A DNA stretch of 64,000 bases from Breviolum minutum Mf 1.05b.01 (lineage: Eukaryota; Sar; Dinophyceae; Suessiales; Symbiodiniaceae), in assembly GCA_000507305.1 (NCBI GenBank), contig DF241707.1:1-64000 (forward strand). The letters are read 5' to 3'. Position 1 is the first letter of the stretch. Every line of letters starts with the position of its first letter. A program made the translations under genes and the position numbers. The notes beneath the pieces were generated by a model, which saw only the letters and a list, made by a program, of their open reading frames with translations, was not told the DNA's origin and did no database searches. Of the stretch, positions 43,511-52,474 are shown in pieces.

Positions 43511-43925
43511 ATATTTGTGTCCAACCACCAAAAAATAAGCAAATCTATGTAGTGGAGGGGATCAAAGAGTTCACTGACATGAATCTAGGCAAATGATAGC
43601 GACCTATCCCCGCCGGTTGGTCACACCAAATTGGTGGTTTTGTTTAGTTGGCTGTATATGGGGGATGATTAAACTACCCAGCTATATCAGGATGAGATTA
43701 TACTGGGCCATACATAGGGATGAGATTCCGTAGGTATGAGACGAACAACTACTCAGTTATATACCCTTCCTCCCATAATCATGGAAGTTAAAAATGGGTG
43801 TATCTCCAACAGGATCGCTACCTTTTAAATACAGGCCATTTTCCACTGAACCATGATTATGGGAGAAAGAGTAGGGGGTGAAATTTTCCTACCCAGCAGT
43901 TCTATTTCCGGGGATGATTTCCAGC

Positions 43926-43970
43926 CAATGAACTCATCAAGGGGTGTCAATGAACTCATCAAGGGGTGTC
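43926..43970 (+). repeat. 22 bp tandem duplication
   Basis: CAATGAACTCATCAAGGGGT occurs twice in direct succession. Confidence 0.85.
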
Positions 43971-44159
43971 CCGGAATCTGTTCACCAATCAAGGGATGAC
44001 CTGAAAATAGCCCCTTAAAAGTTGACCCAGCTACCAGAATTCTATTGGAACCTGATTTCAGCAGTGGCCTGTTGTTGAACCTGGGTATTTGCAGGGGATG
44101 AAATACTACCCTGTTCTATAGATCTTAGATTGATCGATTTTTTACTTTCAAACTGACAG

Positions 44160-44660
44160 TGAAGGCGTTCCAATGCGTGGAACTCTTTGCTGGCGATGGC
44201 AATGTTGGCCGCAGCATGCGCTATGGAATGGTTGCCACAGCGCAGTTGGAGCTCAATTACGGTGAACAACTCAGGGTGCATAAGCACAATGCTGCTGGCT
44301 GAAAATTTCAAGGATGCGATGAAAGATGGCATCCCGCTGAAAGTTTTTGGCCACGACATTTGTTTGAGGCTGGTGCCAGTCGGCGTCAAGGGCGATTGGC
44401 CATTCTTGATTTCTGTGGGCCACCTGGAGCGCCATTTTAGACGAGCACCCCGTGGGGAGTCGCAACTTTCTGGGTATGGAGTTTGCCACATTTGTTGTGG
44501 TGGCCTAGGTGGCATACCGTATGAAATTTTCAGCTCCCCTCCACCATGGGAATCTTCGATGCAGTCTGCGGCGGCTGCCTGTCCTTGGGATTTGCCTTTC
44601 ATTCGAACATGCCCGGACTTTCCGCCCAGATATTCTACCCTGTTGTCAGTGGGGTTTCAA
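44160..44660 (+). pseudogene. Dinoflagellate-type multicopy protein segment(s), two frames
   Basis: After an AAACTGACAG acceptor, one frame reads FQCVELFAGDGNVGRSMRYG, then MVATAQLELNYGE, and stops at 44300-44302. VELFAG-x-GN resembles the SAM-binding loop of methyltransferase-like proteins. From about 44307 a different frame reads DAMKDGIPLKVFGHDICLRL, then VPVGVKGDWPFLISVGHLER and GYGVCHICCGG, ending at a strong CAA|GTAAGA donor (44660). The KGDWPFL...CH-x2-C pattern recalls uncharacterised, highly repeated dinoflagellate proteins, from memory and not checked. The frame switch means either a missed intron or a decayed retroelement-like gene. The opposite-strand 186-codon reading is a shadow. 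Confidence 0.5.
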
Positions 44661-44854
44661 GTAAGATATTTCTGGGGGAACCTTTGGGGAGGGGAAAGAG
44701 GCTTCCCAATACTTCCATTGGCGGGGGAAGGGGAAATATCTTCTGAAATATGTACTCTTTCTCCAATTTTCTCATGGTTTTCTGTGGAAACTAGCTATAT
44801 TTGAAAGGAAACTATTATACTATTGGAGGGATACACCCATTTTTGACTTCCATG

Positions 44855-45008
44855 ATTTTGGGAGGAAGTGTCCCTACTCTTCCAAATACCTTGTCAGCAT
44901 CCATTTTAACAACTCCATTCACACCTTCTGAGGCGAAAGGCCTTTTAGAAATTCCAAAGACACCTCCAAACCCAAGGTATGACTGGAAGGTTTTGGTATG
45001 ACTAGGGA
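44855..45008 (+). repeat. Family I element, copy I8
   Basis: CAAGGTATGACTGGAAGGTT and ATGACTAGGG at the right; the left part is worn (CTTCCAAATACCTTG). Confidence 0.5.
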
Positions 45009-45651
45009 TTGGGTAGTCATGATTTCTAATACAGACATATATACATATATCTATCTTTATATTCATATATTTATATATATATACCCTCCTGACCACTAAA
45101 CATATCCCCTCTCAAGTCCCTACCTTGAAGATTTTTGTTTTCTTTTTTTTCCCAGGTTAGTTGGTGGTTTCAACCCGTTTCCGTTAACTCCTCTAAGGTG
45201 GGATAGCTTCGATAGTACCACCATTTGCGCCGCCGGGGAGAAGAATAACCAGGTGAAACTTCGAAACAAATCCCGTGGTCGTGGTTGAAACAAAACCATG
45301 GGGTGGTAAATCCCGTGGATTCTGAGGTGATGGGGTAGATGGACATTTTTTAATTTAATGAACAAAAAAACAACTGAAATCCAAAAAACATAAGTTAACT
45401 CCCCAAATTTTTAGGACAAATGATGAAACATTGCCATATTTAAAGCCGGAAATAGATTTTCCAAACCCTATCATTTTGGGGCCCACCATATTATTAGTGT
45501 TTTGGGGTGTAAGAGACGTGACTTAAACTCACCATGGTCTTGGTGGGGATAGTTTTTGATGTATAGATTGATATTTATACCTACATGAGCTGGCTTGGGG
45601 TGGGCAGGAACCTGGTGAATATTTTAGTCCCCTTTTGATGTTTAGCATTTA

Positions 45652-45768
45652 CCCTCCAGGAAACCAAGAGCCAAAACCCCCTGAAAAGCAATGATTGGAA
45701 GACGTTTGCCTTTCCTTTTAAAGAGGCCTATTTTCCAGGGGCGAACTGTTAGTTTTAGGGAGTGTAAG
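45652..45768 (+). repeat. Family C element, copy C8
   Basis: TACCCTCCAGGAAACC at the left pairs loosely with AACTGTTAGTTTTAGGGAGT at the right. Confidence 0.5.
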
Positions 45769-46139
45769 CCATTGAAAACAACGAAACGTGTGTTGGCAGG
45801 AAAAAGATATCACCACACGGATTTTTTTCTGCCACAGTTTTTTTGGATGTTGGATTCTCAGGGAGTTCTCAAAAAACCTTATATAGTTTTATTGAAAGGC
45901 ATTCGTTTCATGAAAGCATGTTTGAAATTTATCATTAAGAACAACTGGATAAATGATTCGAGTTCTTTTTTCTTGGCATGTTTGGAAGAATGTTCCAAGA
46001 TGCATTTTGTCTTGAAGATTATATGTGCATTTTAGTGGAACCTACCCTGAATATGTTTTTGTTACGAACCCAGATAAATTTATTCTTAAAAAAAGGTCGA
46101 CCTGAAAAATGGTTCTGAAACACCAACCTCTTACCCATA

Positions 46140-46233
46140 GGATCCCTGTGACCGGTACATTTACCTACATTTGGTTGTTTTTTTAGGTAGTGATGTAGGC
46201 AAGTGATATACAATCGTCCCATGGATCCTATGG
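46140..46233 (+). repeat. Family D element, copy D10
   Basis: GGATCCCTGTGACCGGTACA and ACAATCGTCCCATGGATCCT. Confidence 0.65.
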
Positions 46234-46344
46234 ATTACTACGGAGTTGTAATCCCCGAATTATGGAAATCAACATAGCAATTCCCTCAGATCTGAGCGAG
46301 GTCTCAATGCAATCTCTTATTGAAGAATTGGCATTCACAGTGCC

Positions 46345-47000
46345 TTAGAATCACCTTGGATTCTGCAAGGGCACTGTGACTCTATTCACATCAACCCTGC
46401 TGTTGGGTGCCTTCGGAGGGTCTGGAAATGGAAGTTTTTCCGTGGAACGGCAGATGAGTTGGCGAACTCATCTCAGAAGGACGCCGCCTGCAGTAGTATC
46501 AATCTTCTTTGTGGATTGATCGTACTTTGGTGAGTGGAGAAAAGCTCAAGAAAAGGTGGCCTTCCAACATCAACTTGAAACTTATGAGAACATCGGATGG
46601 ATGAGAGAAATCCCAGAGCCATATGAAGCACTGGACAACACTCCAGAATCTCTGGAGAGGGAAGTTGTCGAGAAGGAAGAGATGATGAAGGACAAGGGTG
46701 AGCTTCGTATGTTCAATTTGTTTGCTGAAGCAGTTGAAGATTTGTATACTGGCATGGTTGACAAGTTTGTGAGAAAGACACCAGCTCTTTGGGAAGACTT
46801 TGCTATGAGAGCTTCAACAGGTGCATTTTACCTTCTCGATCCGGATCCTTATGTTGGACTCCAACAGGACCTACTGAGCACAGCAATCTCAAGTTCTTCA
46901 CCTCGTTTGTGCCTTTGGGCAGTTGATCAGAAGTTGAAAATTCCACTGGTGAGACTTTCTTCCGGATTCTTTGAGGCAGGAACTGCATACAAGGAGTTAA
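46345..47000 (+). pseudogene. Long coding segment with a frame break, unidentified
   Basis: From 46520 to the donor TTAA|GTAAGA at 47000 the sequence reads YFGEWRKAQEKVAFQHQLET, ENIGWMREIPEPYEALDNTP and on through DLYTGMVDKFVRKTPALWED to LCLWAVDQKLKIPLVRLSSG. It is acidic and leucine-rich and is the longest convincing coding stretch in the window. Upstream, an in-frame TGA (46517-46519) separates it from more open sequence. An adjacent frame there (LRRVWKWKFFRGTADELANS) also looks coding, ending at TTTG|GTGAGT. So a frameshift, a recoded stop or a missed short intron is possible. The following intron starts at a family P repeat. Confidence 0.55.
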
Positions 47001-47085
47001 GTAAGACATTAAGGCCCTAATAAATAAGGGAAACCAATGGGTTTTCATAGTCCCTGATCATAAGGCCGGCTATTTCTTGGGGAAA
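47001..47085 (+). repeat. Family P repeat at the donor of the preceding exon
   Basis: TAAGGCCCTAATAAATAAGG and GGGAAACCAATGGGTTTTCA match 17434-17505 and resemble 55240-55310. Confidence 0.6.
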
Positions 47086-47164
47086 CGCCCCTGACATTCC
47101 CATCATGTCCCCGCAACTTGGTTGTCAATGATAGGTAGTCAGTGGGTGAATGAATCCCTCAAGC

Positions 47165-47366
47165 ATTGGGTGGGATATGTCCCAATTCGTAGGTGAAACA
47201 ACCCAACTTACCCCTCGGAAAACTAACATGGAACCTGAAAATGGTGGTTTTTAATGGACATCTCCTTTTCCAGGGTTCATTTTCAGGTTCCATGTTAGTT
47301 TTCGGGGATGTACTAAGGATCGTTACGATCAGTTCCAGCAAAACACGGGTGTCTTCCTAGTACCAA
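47165..47366 (+). repeat. Family B element (B7) interrupted by family C (C3)
   Basis: B sequence GTGAAACAACCCAACTTA is followed by C (47211-47310, CCCCTCGGAAAACTAACATG to ATGTTAGTTTTCGGGGATG), then B resumes TACTAAGGATCGTTACGATC. TA(C) is present at both junctions. Confidence 0.8.
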
Positions 47367-47454
47367 CCAAACATAGAAGTGACCCCTCAGCCACAGCCAA
47401 GTGTTTCCAATATATATATAAATAAATATGCGGATCATAAGTTTTCATCACCAT

Positions 47455-47640
47455 TCAGGGGATATGTATTGGATGTACCCGAAAATCCCAACGTGGGCCC
47501 CCTATATGGGAAATCCCTATATAAGCCCTATATAGTGTGTATTTATGGCTTATTTCATCCCCAAGAATCCTTAGAAAACACCAGCTAAATACCATTAAGG
47601 TCCAAGAACGAAGAAGGAGGATAATCCCCAAGAATTTATG
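47455..47640 (+). repeat. Family M repeat, copy M2
   Basis: ACGTGGGCCCCCTATATGGG, CACCAGCTAAATACCATTA and AACGAAGAAGGAGGATAA are shared with copy M3 at 50569-50728. Confidence 0.75.
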
Positions 47641-47646
47641 GGTATT

Positions 47647-47743
47647 TAGGTGGTGGTTTCAAATATTTTTTATGTTCATCCATTCCTGGGAAAATGATCC
47701 AATTTGACTAATATTTTTCAAATGGGTTGAAACCACCATGTAG
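47647..47743 (+). repeat. Family A TIR element, copy A18
   Basis: TTAGGTGGTGGTTTCAAATA to GGGTTGAAACCACCATGTAG, with GTAT flanking the left end and GTAT after the right end. It lies inside or beside M-type sequence. Confidence 0.8.
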
Positions 47744-48141
47744 GTATTTATGGGATTTCTGGGTTATTTCATCCCCAAGAATCCCATGGTACGTTGAGTG
47801 AGAGAAACTCACCGTTTTTTCAACGAGAAACGTCCAAGGCGCGCATCTTTGAACGTCCCAAGTCTGGAGGACCTTTGAGGACCCGAAAGAGAAATCCGAA
47901 GGGTAGAATGGTGGGAAAAAACCCTTAGGATGGTACGGCCCGAGAAAAAATAAATCAAACCCCAATATATACATGGAACCTGTTTGTCCTCTATTTTGGG
48001 GTGTCAACCCTCCAAAACAAGGTCGAAATTCCAATCAAAACAGGGGTCATTTGGGTTCCATGGATATGCATCTTATTATCACGTGGGTATTGGCATTGGG
48101 TATATATATCTTCCCTTAATGGTTGGTCATGGGAGGTGAAG

Positions 48142-48432
48142 TTTGGAGGATCATTCCATCCGACTTGGATTGGATACGTGGTGAGTTAGGATCATTTTGC
48201 CCTATTGATGTTGGCTATTTAGATCGACCATTTACTTCCAGGGGTCTCGCAACCCCCCTGTTTAGAACTTGGATTGTAAGTGATTAGGATCATTTTGCCC
48301 TATTGATGTTTTCGCCATGAATTTAGATCGACCATTTTGGAAGGAGTCGAAGAACAACCCCGATCCGGAAAGGGGACGAAATCGAGCACCATGGTTATTA
48401 ACTACTTACAAGTCCTGGGATGATCCTCCAAG
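48142..48432 (+). repeat. Family G element (G5) with internal tandem duplication
   Basis: GTTTGGAGGATCATTCCATC to CTGGGATGATCCTCCAAG. Inside, TTAGGATCATTTTGCCCTAT with TTTAGATCGACCATTT occurs twice (48186-48232 and 48276-48335). Confidence 0.8.
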
Positions 48433-48523
48433 AAGAGGGGATGCCTTTTGAGGATTCAATAAACGTGGCTCAAAATGTGAGGGTCCAGAAATTTACCATC
48501 CTTAGAACACGTAAAGATCTATG

Positions 48524-48632
48524 TTTGTTTCTTCTTCTTCTTATTATTATTATTATTGTTGTTGTTGTTGTGGTGGTGGTGGTGGTGGTGGTGGTGGTAG
48601 GTTGTTGGATGTTGTTGGATGTTGTTGGATGT
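48524..48632 (+). repeat. Compound microsatellite CTT-ATT-GTT-GGT and GTTGGATGTT
   Basis: Units change stepwise from CTTCTT to ATTATT to GTTGTT to GGTGGT, followed by three copies of GTTGTTGGAT. The apparent Val-rich and Thr-rich readings across it are artefacts. Confidence 0.9.
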
Positions 48633-49080
48633 CCCTTTGCACCAGGTACTTTGCAGAGAAAATTTGAGGGTAAGACGACCATCCAAGTTTTATTACCCTG
48701 ACACATTTGCTCACAACAAATTTTGTGGTATCATGTGACACTGGTGTTTCTGCACTTCTGGATGCATCATACATCATAAAATCTGCATAAATCATACAAC
48801 CTTCGTTTGCATCAAATATCTTCTGACAAGAAAGTGAACGCGCCGGTTGGTGCTGTTCAATGGAACAAAAATTCCACCACACCAAAAAAACACGCACCAT
48901 ACATTCCAACATAAAGGAACAATCCGCTTGCTACAGGTATCTATCTACATCATGTTTTTCTTTTTGTCGGTTAATTTGTTTCATGACCATGACACATTTG
49001 CTCGCAACAAACATTTCTTAAATCCGGTATATGTTGATTCCCTTCTTGGTTTGTAAACCTTCCCCCCTTTTTTCAATCTC

Positions 49081-49152
49081 TAAGGATCCATGGGACTGGT
49101 ATATTTGCCTACATGTACCATAAACAATCAACCATTCATGTACCCTAGGGAT
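49081..49152 (+). repeat. Family D element, copy D11, right end lost
   Basis: GGATCCATGGGACTGGTATA to CAACCATTCATGTACC. Confidence 0.6.
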
Positions 49153-49273
49153 CCAATCACCGAAACTGAGAATGGTTTCATGGAACCTAAATACCATGCT
49201 TTTCGGAGATGATTTGGACACCCTTTGCTCATAATCTGAGAATACAACTGGATTCCTAGGGGTAGGTGACCAG

Positions 49274-49463
49274 TCCCATGGCTCCTATCAAAACGGTGCT
49301 CCTGCTACACCGCCCTTCCCGTCGTACGCCTTGGACACACCGGAGGATTATCAGTTCCGTGGAAGGTGCAGATCGTGCCTTCTACTCTGCCACGATGAGC
49401 TCGGATGCCAGGAGTGGAAACACGGTTTTGGGACCCGCGGAAATTCAGTGCAGTGGGAAAATG
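49274..49463 (+). CDS. Exon of an unidentified Cys-containing protein
   Basis: The acceptor GTGACCAG and donor AATG|GTGGGA bracket 63 codons, including SYQNGAPATPPFPSYALDTP and EDYQFRGRCRSCLLLCHDEL, then GCQEWKHGFGTRGNSV. The spacing C-x2-C-x4-C-x6-C could form a small metal site. The Pro/Tyr-rich start looks like a linker. Another frame is open but has a poorer composition. The donor coincides with the start of a repeat whose relative at 47906 begins AATGGTGGGAAAA. Confidence 0.55.
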
Positions 49464-50173
49464 GTGGGAAAACCCCTTGGGATGGGGGGCCCAAAAAAAT
49501 ATAAAGCAACCCCATTCATTAATACACCTTATATATAGTGGGTATATGTATATGTATTGATTTTCTTGGGTCCCAATCCCCCTTTATGGTTACGTCCCTT
49601 AGGCGAAAAACCTCCGGTTGATCAACGTTTTTTGAGGGGGATACGCCTCAGGGCGAAGCCCCCGAACCTGAGGTAAACAGGGTGGTTTGGGGTATGTTTT
49701 TGTCTTGGAAATTTTATGGTTAGTTATTAGTTGAGTTGAGTAGTGACCAGCTTGGGTGATTTGTGGTGATTTGCATGTCTTTTTTTTGGGGGGGGGAATG
49801 AGATACTGATTGCCCAGTTATAAAATATAGGGCGGGGTTAGATTATGCCAAAATAAAGGATCCTTATGGACCAACCTAATCAATATTATGGAATGTCATG
49901 TCAGTGTTTTGAACATGCCATCCCATGCTGAGCGTGAAGACTTAACAACTTTAGGGTGGTGGGCTTATCCTTTTTTTTGTGACCCAAATATGGTACAGAA
50001 ATCCACCACCGCCCATTTTCAGGGGCGACGACTAAAAACCACGTAGTTTTAGGGATGTGTTGATCGATTTTACCTACAGAACTGGGGAGTTTAGGGCTTC
50101 AATGAAGGTATCCGGTATCCCAAACGTAAGAACTATCCCAAGACTCAATGGAGCTGGTGTTATTTCTTTACCT

Positions 50174-50284
50174 ACCTAGGTGGTGGTTTCAAATATTTGC
50201 CATTTTCACCCCTTTATTTGCAGAAGATTCCCATTTTGACTAATATATCTAATATTTTTCAAATGGGTTGAAACCAGCAACCAG
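50174..50284 (+). repeat. Family A TIR element, copy A19
   Basis: CTAGGTGGTGGTTTCAAATA to TTGAAACCAGCAACCAG, flanked on both sides by CTAC; it has an internal partial duplication ACTAATATATCTAATATTT. Confidence 0.8.
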
Positions 50285-50437
50285 CTACTCTATTCATTGC
50301 CAAATACACCTGCAATTTCTCTGATGAATATAGCCAGGTGATTTCAAGTCGTGACCTGAACTTTATCCCCTGAAGGGAGGTTCCAAGATCGCCTGAAAGA
50401 AAGGGTCGCTTTAACTACGTATACAACTGTTTATTCC

Positions 50438-50538
50438 CTAGGTGGTGGTTTTAGATAAGTGTAATTTTCAACCCTTACCTGGGGAAATGATCCAATTTGA
50501 CTCATATTTGTCAAGTGGGTGCTTCAACCACCAACTAC
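50438..50538 (+). repeat. Family A TIR element, copy A20
   Basis: CTAGGTGGTGGTTTTAGATA to GTGCTTCAACCACCAACTAC. Confidence 0.8.
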
Positions 50539-50568
50539 GTTTTGGTAGGGAACATTTTCTATGTTTTT

Positions 50569-50728
50569 TTCAAGGGATAGTTGGATGAACCCAACGTACC
50601 CCTTATGGGAAATCCCTATATAAGTTCTATATACACGTGGGTATTTATGGCTTATTTCATCCCCAAGAATCCCTATCGAAAACACCAGCTAAATACCATT
50701 AGGGTCCACGAACGAAGAAGGAGGATAA
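50569..50728 (+). repeat. Family M repeat, copy M3
   Basis: GGGATAGTTGGATGAACCCA to GAACGAAGAAGGAGGATAAA; the closest match is copy M2. Confidence 0.75.
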
Positions 50729-50742
50729 ATTGGTACACCCAA

Positions 50743-50894
50743 GTGAGCAATGAAAAAAGGGCCCCTGGTTGTTTAGGGTACATAGGGGATAAAGTACTAC
50801 CCAGTTATATAGGGATTATCATACACCACTATAAGGGATCCCTATAAACCAACCAGGATTCAATGGAAAGTAGTAAGTTTTTTTTCCTGACTCA
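50743..50894 (+). repeat. Family E TIR element, intact copy E6, followed by an E-like copy
   Basis: GTGAGCAATGAAAAAAGGGC to AAGTTTTTTTTCCTGACTCA. A second E-like unit (50894-51013) follows, ending GTTTTTGTTAACGTGGCTCA. Confidence 0.8.
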
Positions 50895-51461
50895 AATGGA
50901 ATGAAATACTACCTAATTACATGGGTGTATTATGGGTGTTATTTCACAAGCCATTTAATCAGGATCCCGTCATGAACCATGGAAAGTAATAAGGTTTTTG
51001 TTAACGTGGCTCACCTGTCCCTTCAAGTCCCTTACAGGAGCGCCGCTTTCGGCAGCTCTGATGGTTCAGTGACTTGGTCGGTTTTACAGCATCGTTTGTT
51101 CCACCTTTTTTTTCCGGGGGAAGTTGTTAGTTGCCTGGGTTTTTTGTTTTTTTTATAGTTTTTGTAGTTTTTTCTTTTGTTGTTGTTGTTGTTGTTGTGA
51201 TTACACATTATAATTATAACATTTCTAAATAATACATTTATAGCCCTACTTTTCGGAGACACTTCCTTTGTCCCCCTAAGGCCCTAGTTGTGAATTTTTA
51301 TTCGTCCCCTTTCCGGATCGGGTTGAGGTCTCGACCCCTGGAAGTAAATGGTCGATCCAAATGGCCTCCTCTAAGTTTCCCACTGACCAACCATCTTAGG
51401 GGATTGGGACCCAATGCCAATACCCACTATTCTAAGGTGAGGTGTATTAGTATATTAGATA

Positions 51462-51552
51462 CCCTAGTCTTCCAAATATTTCCTGAGGTTCGGTGTTTTA
51501 GGTATGTTTTTAGGGTCCAAATACCTACTCACGAGGTGTTTGGAAGCCTAGG
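51462..51552 (+). repeat. Family I TIR element, copy I4
   Basis: CCCTAGTCTTCCAAATATTT at the left and GTGTTTGGAAGCCTAGGG at the right. Confidence 0.7.
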
Positions 51553-51881
51553 GATATATTAGGGTTGATTATTAATCCTTAGGTTTCGATGCAGCACATC
51601 GGGGGGATGTCCCCCCAAAAAAGATGCAGCAACTCTGTCAAAAGGTCATCATCTCACACGTGCGCATCATGTGAAGCTTTGGCCTCGATATCGGAACATC
51701 GGAAACAAAAAACAGGTGCCCATGACGGATCTGATTGGGGATTGGGGATGATTTAAGGTATATTTGCCTATGAATAGTTGATTTTTAGATGGTAAATGAG
51801 TTAAATGTATAGGTAAATATACCGATACTTGATGGTCAGCTAGAAAATAGAGTTTTTTGTTTTAAGAAACACATGACATCC

Positions 51882-51988
51882 TGTTCATGGAAGAATTCGT
51901 GCACCAGTCGATATGGTAGATATCCTATTATTTACGGATTTTACAGTGTTTCATACATGTTGGGTGGTGCAGGATTTCTTCCATCAAC
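51882..51988 (+). repeat. Family S TIR element, copy S2
   Basis: GTTCATGGAAGAATTCGTGC at the left and GGTGCAGGATTTCTTCCATC at the right. Confidence 0.75.
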
Positions 51989-52207
51989 ATTAGGACGTAC
52001 CAAAGCTGGATGTTGCTTGGTAGGTAAACCAGGAGAGTTTCGCCGAATCTTAAGTGTAAATATGGGTTTGTTGATTCAGCGAATGATTAGTTGGTGGTTT
52101 TGGATTCTAGGTATACCCCTAGGTATCCCAATCCCTTGCAAAAGGGGTAGTAATCCAAACCACCAAGCCCCAAACCCAGAAAAATATAAACCATTAGTTC
52201 CCATGAC

Positions 52208-52436
52208 GGATCCATGGCATGATTGGATATTTACCTACATGTATCATAAAAATCAACCAAATGTAGGTATACCCTGGAAGTCCAAAGACCATTAAATAAT
52301 TAATCTTTTGGAAAAGACCATTATTTATGTAGTGATTTACAATCAACAACTCCAAGGGACTATTTTTGAAATGGTCTTTGACTTCCAGGGTATATATATA
52401 TATATTTACATATATATACCATACATGGATCCTATG
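52208..52436 (+). repeat. Family D element (D12) interrupted by family F (F3, 52270-52392)
   Basis: D: GGATCCATGGCATGATTGGA ... AAATGTAGGTA, then F: TACCCTGGAAGTCCAAAGAC to GTCTTTGACTTCCAGGGTA, then D resumes with TATATACCATACATGGATCC. TA is duplicated at the junctions. Confidence 0.85.
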
Positions 52437-52474
52437 GGGTTGATTGATTGATGATGTTGTGTGAACTTACCCCC

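Noticed and set aside
44042..44602. 186-codon minus-strand reading
   Set aside because: It is the shadow of the better-supported + strand segments with VELFAG and KGDWPFL motifs.
48420..48912. Val-rich, Thr-rich and Pro/Gln-rich readings on both strands
   Set aside because: They translate the compound CTT/ATT/GTT/GGT microsatellite.
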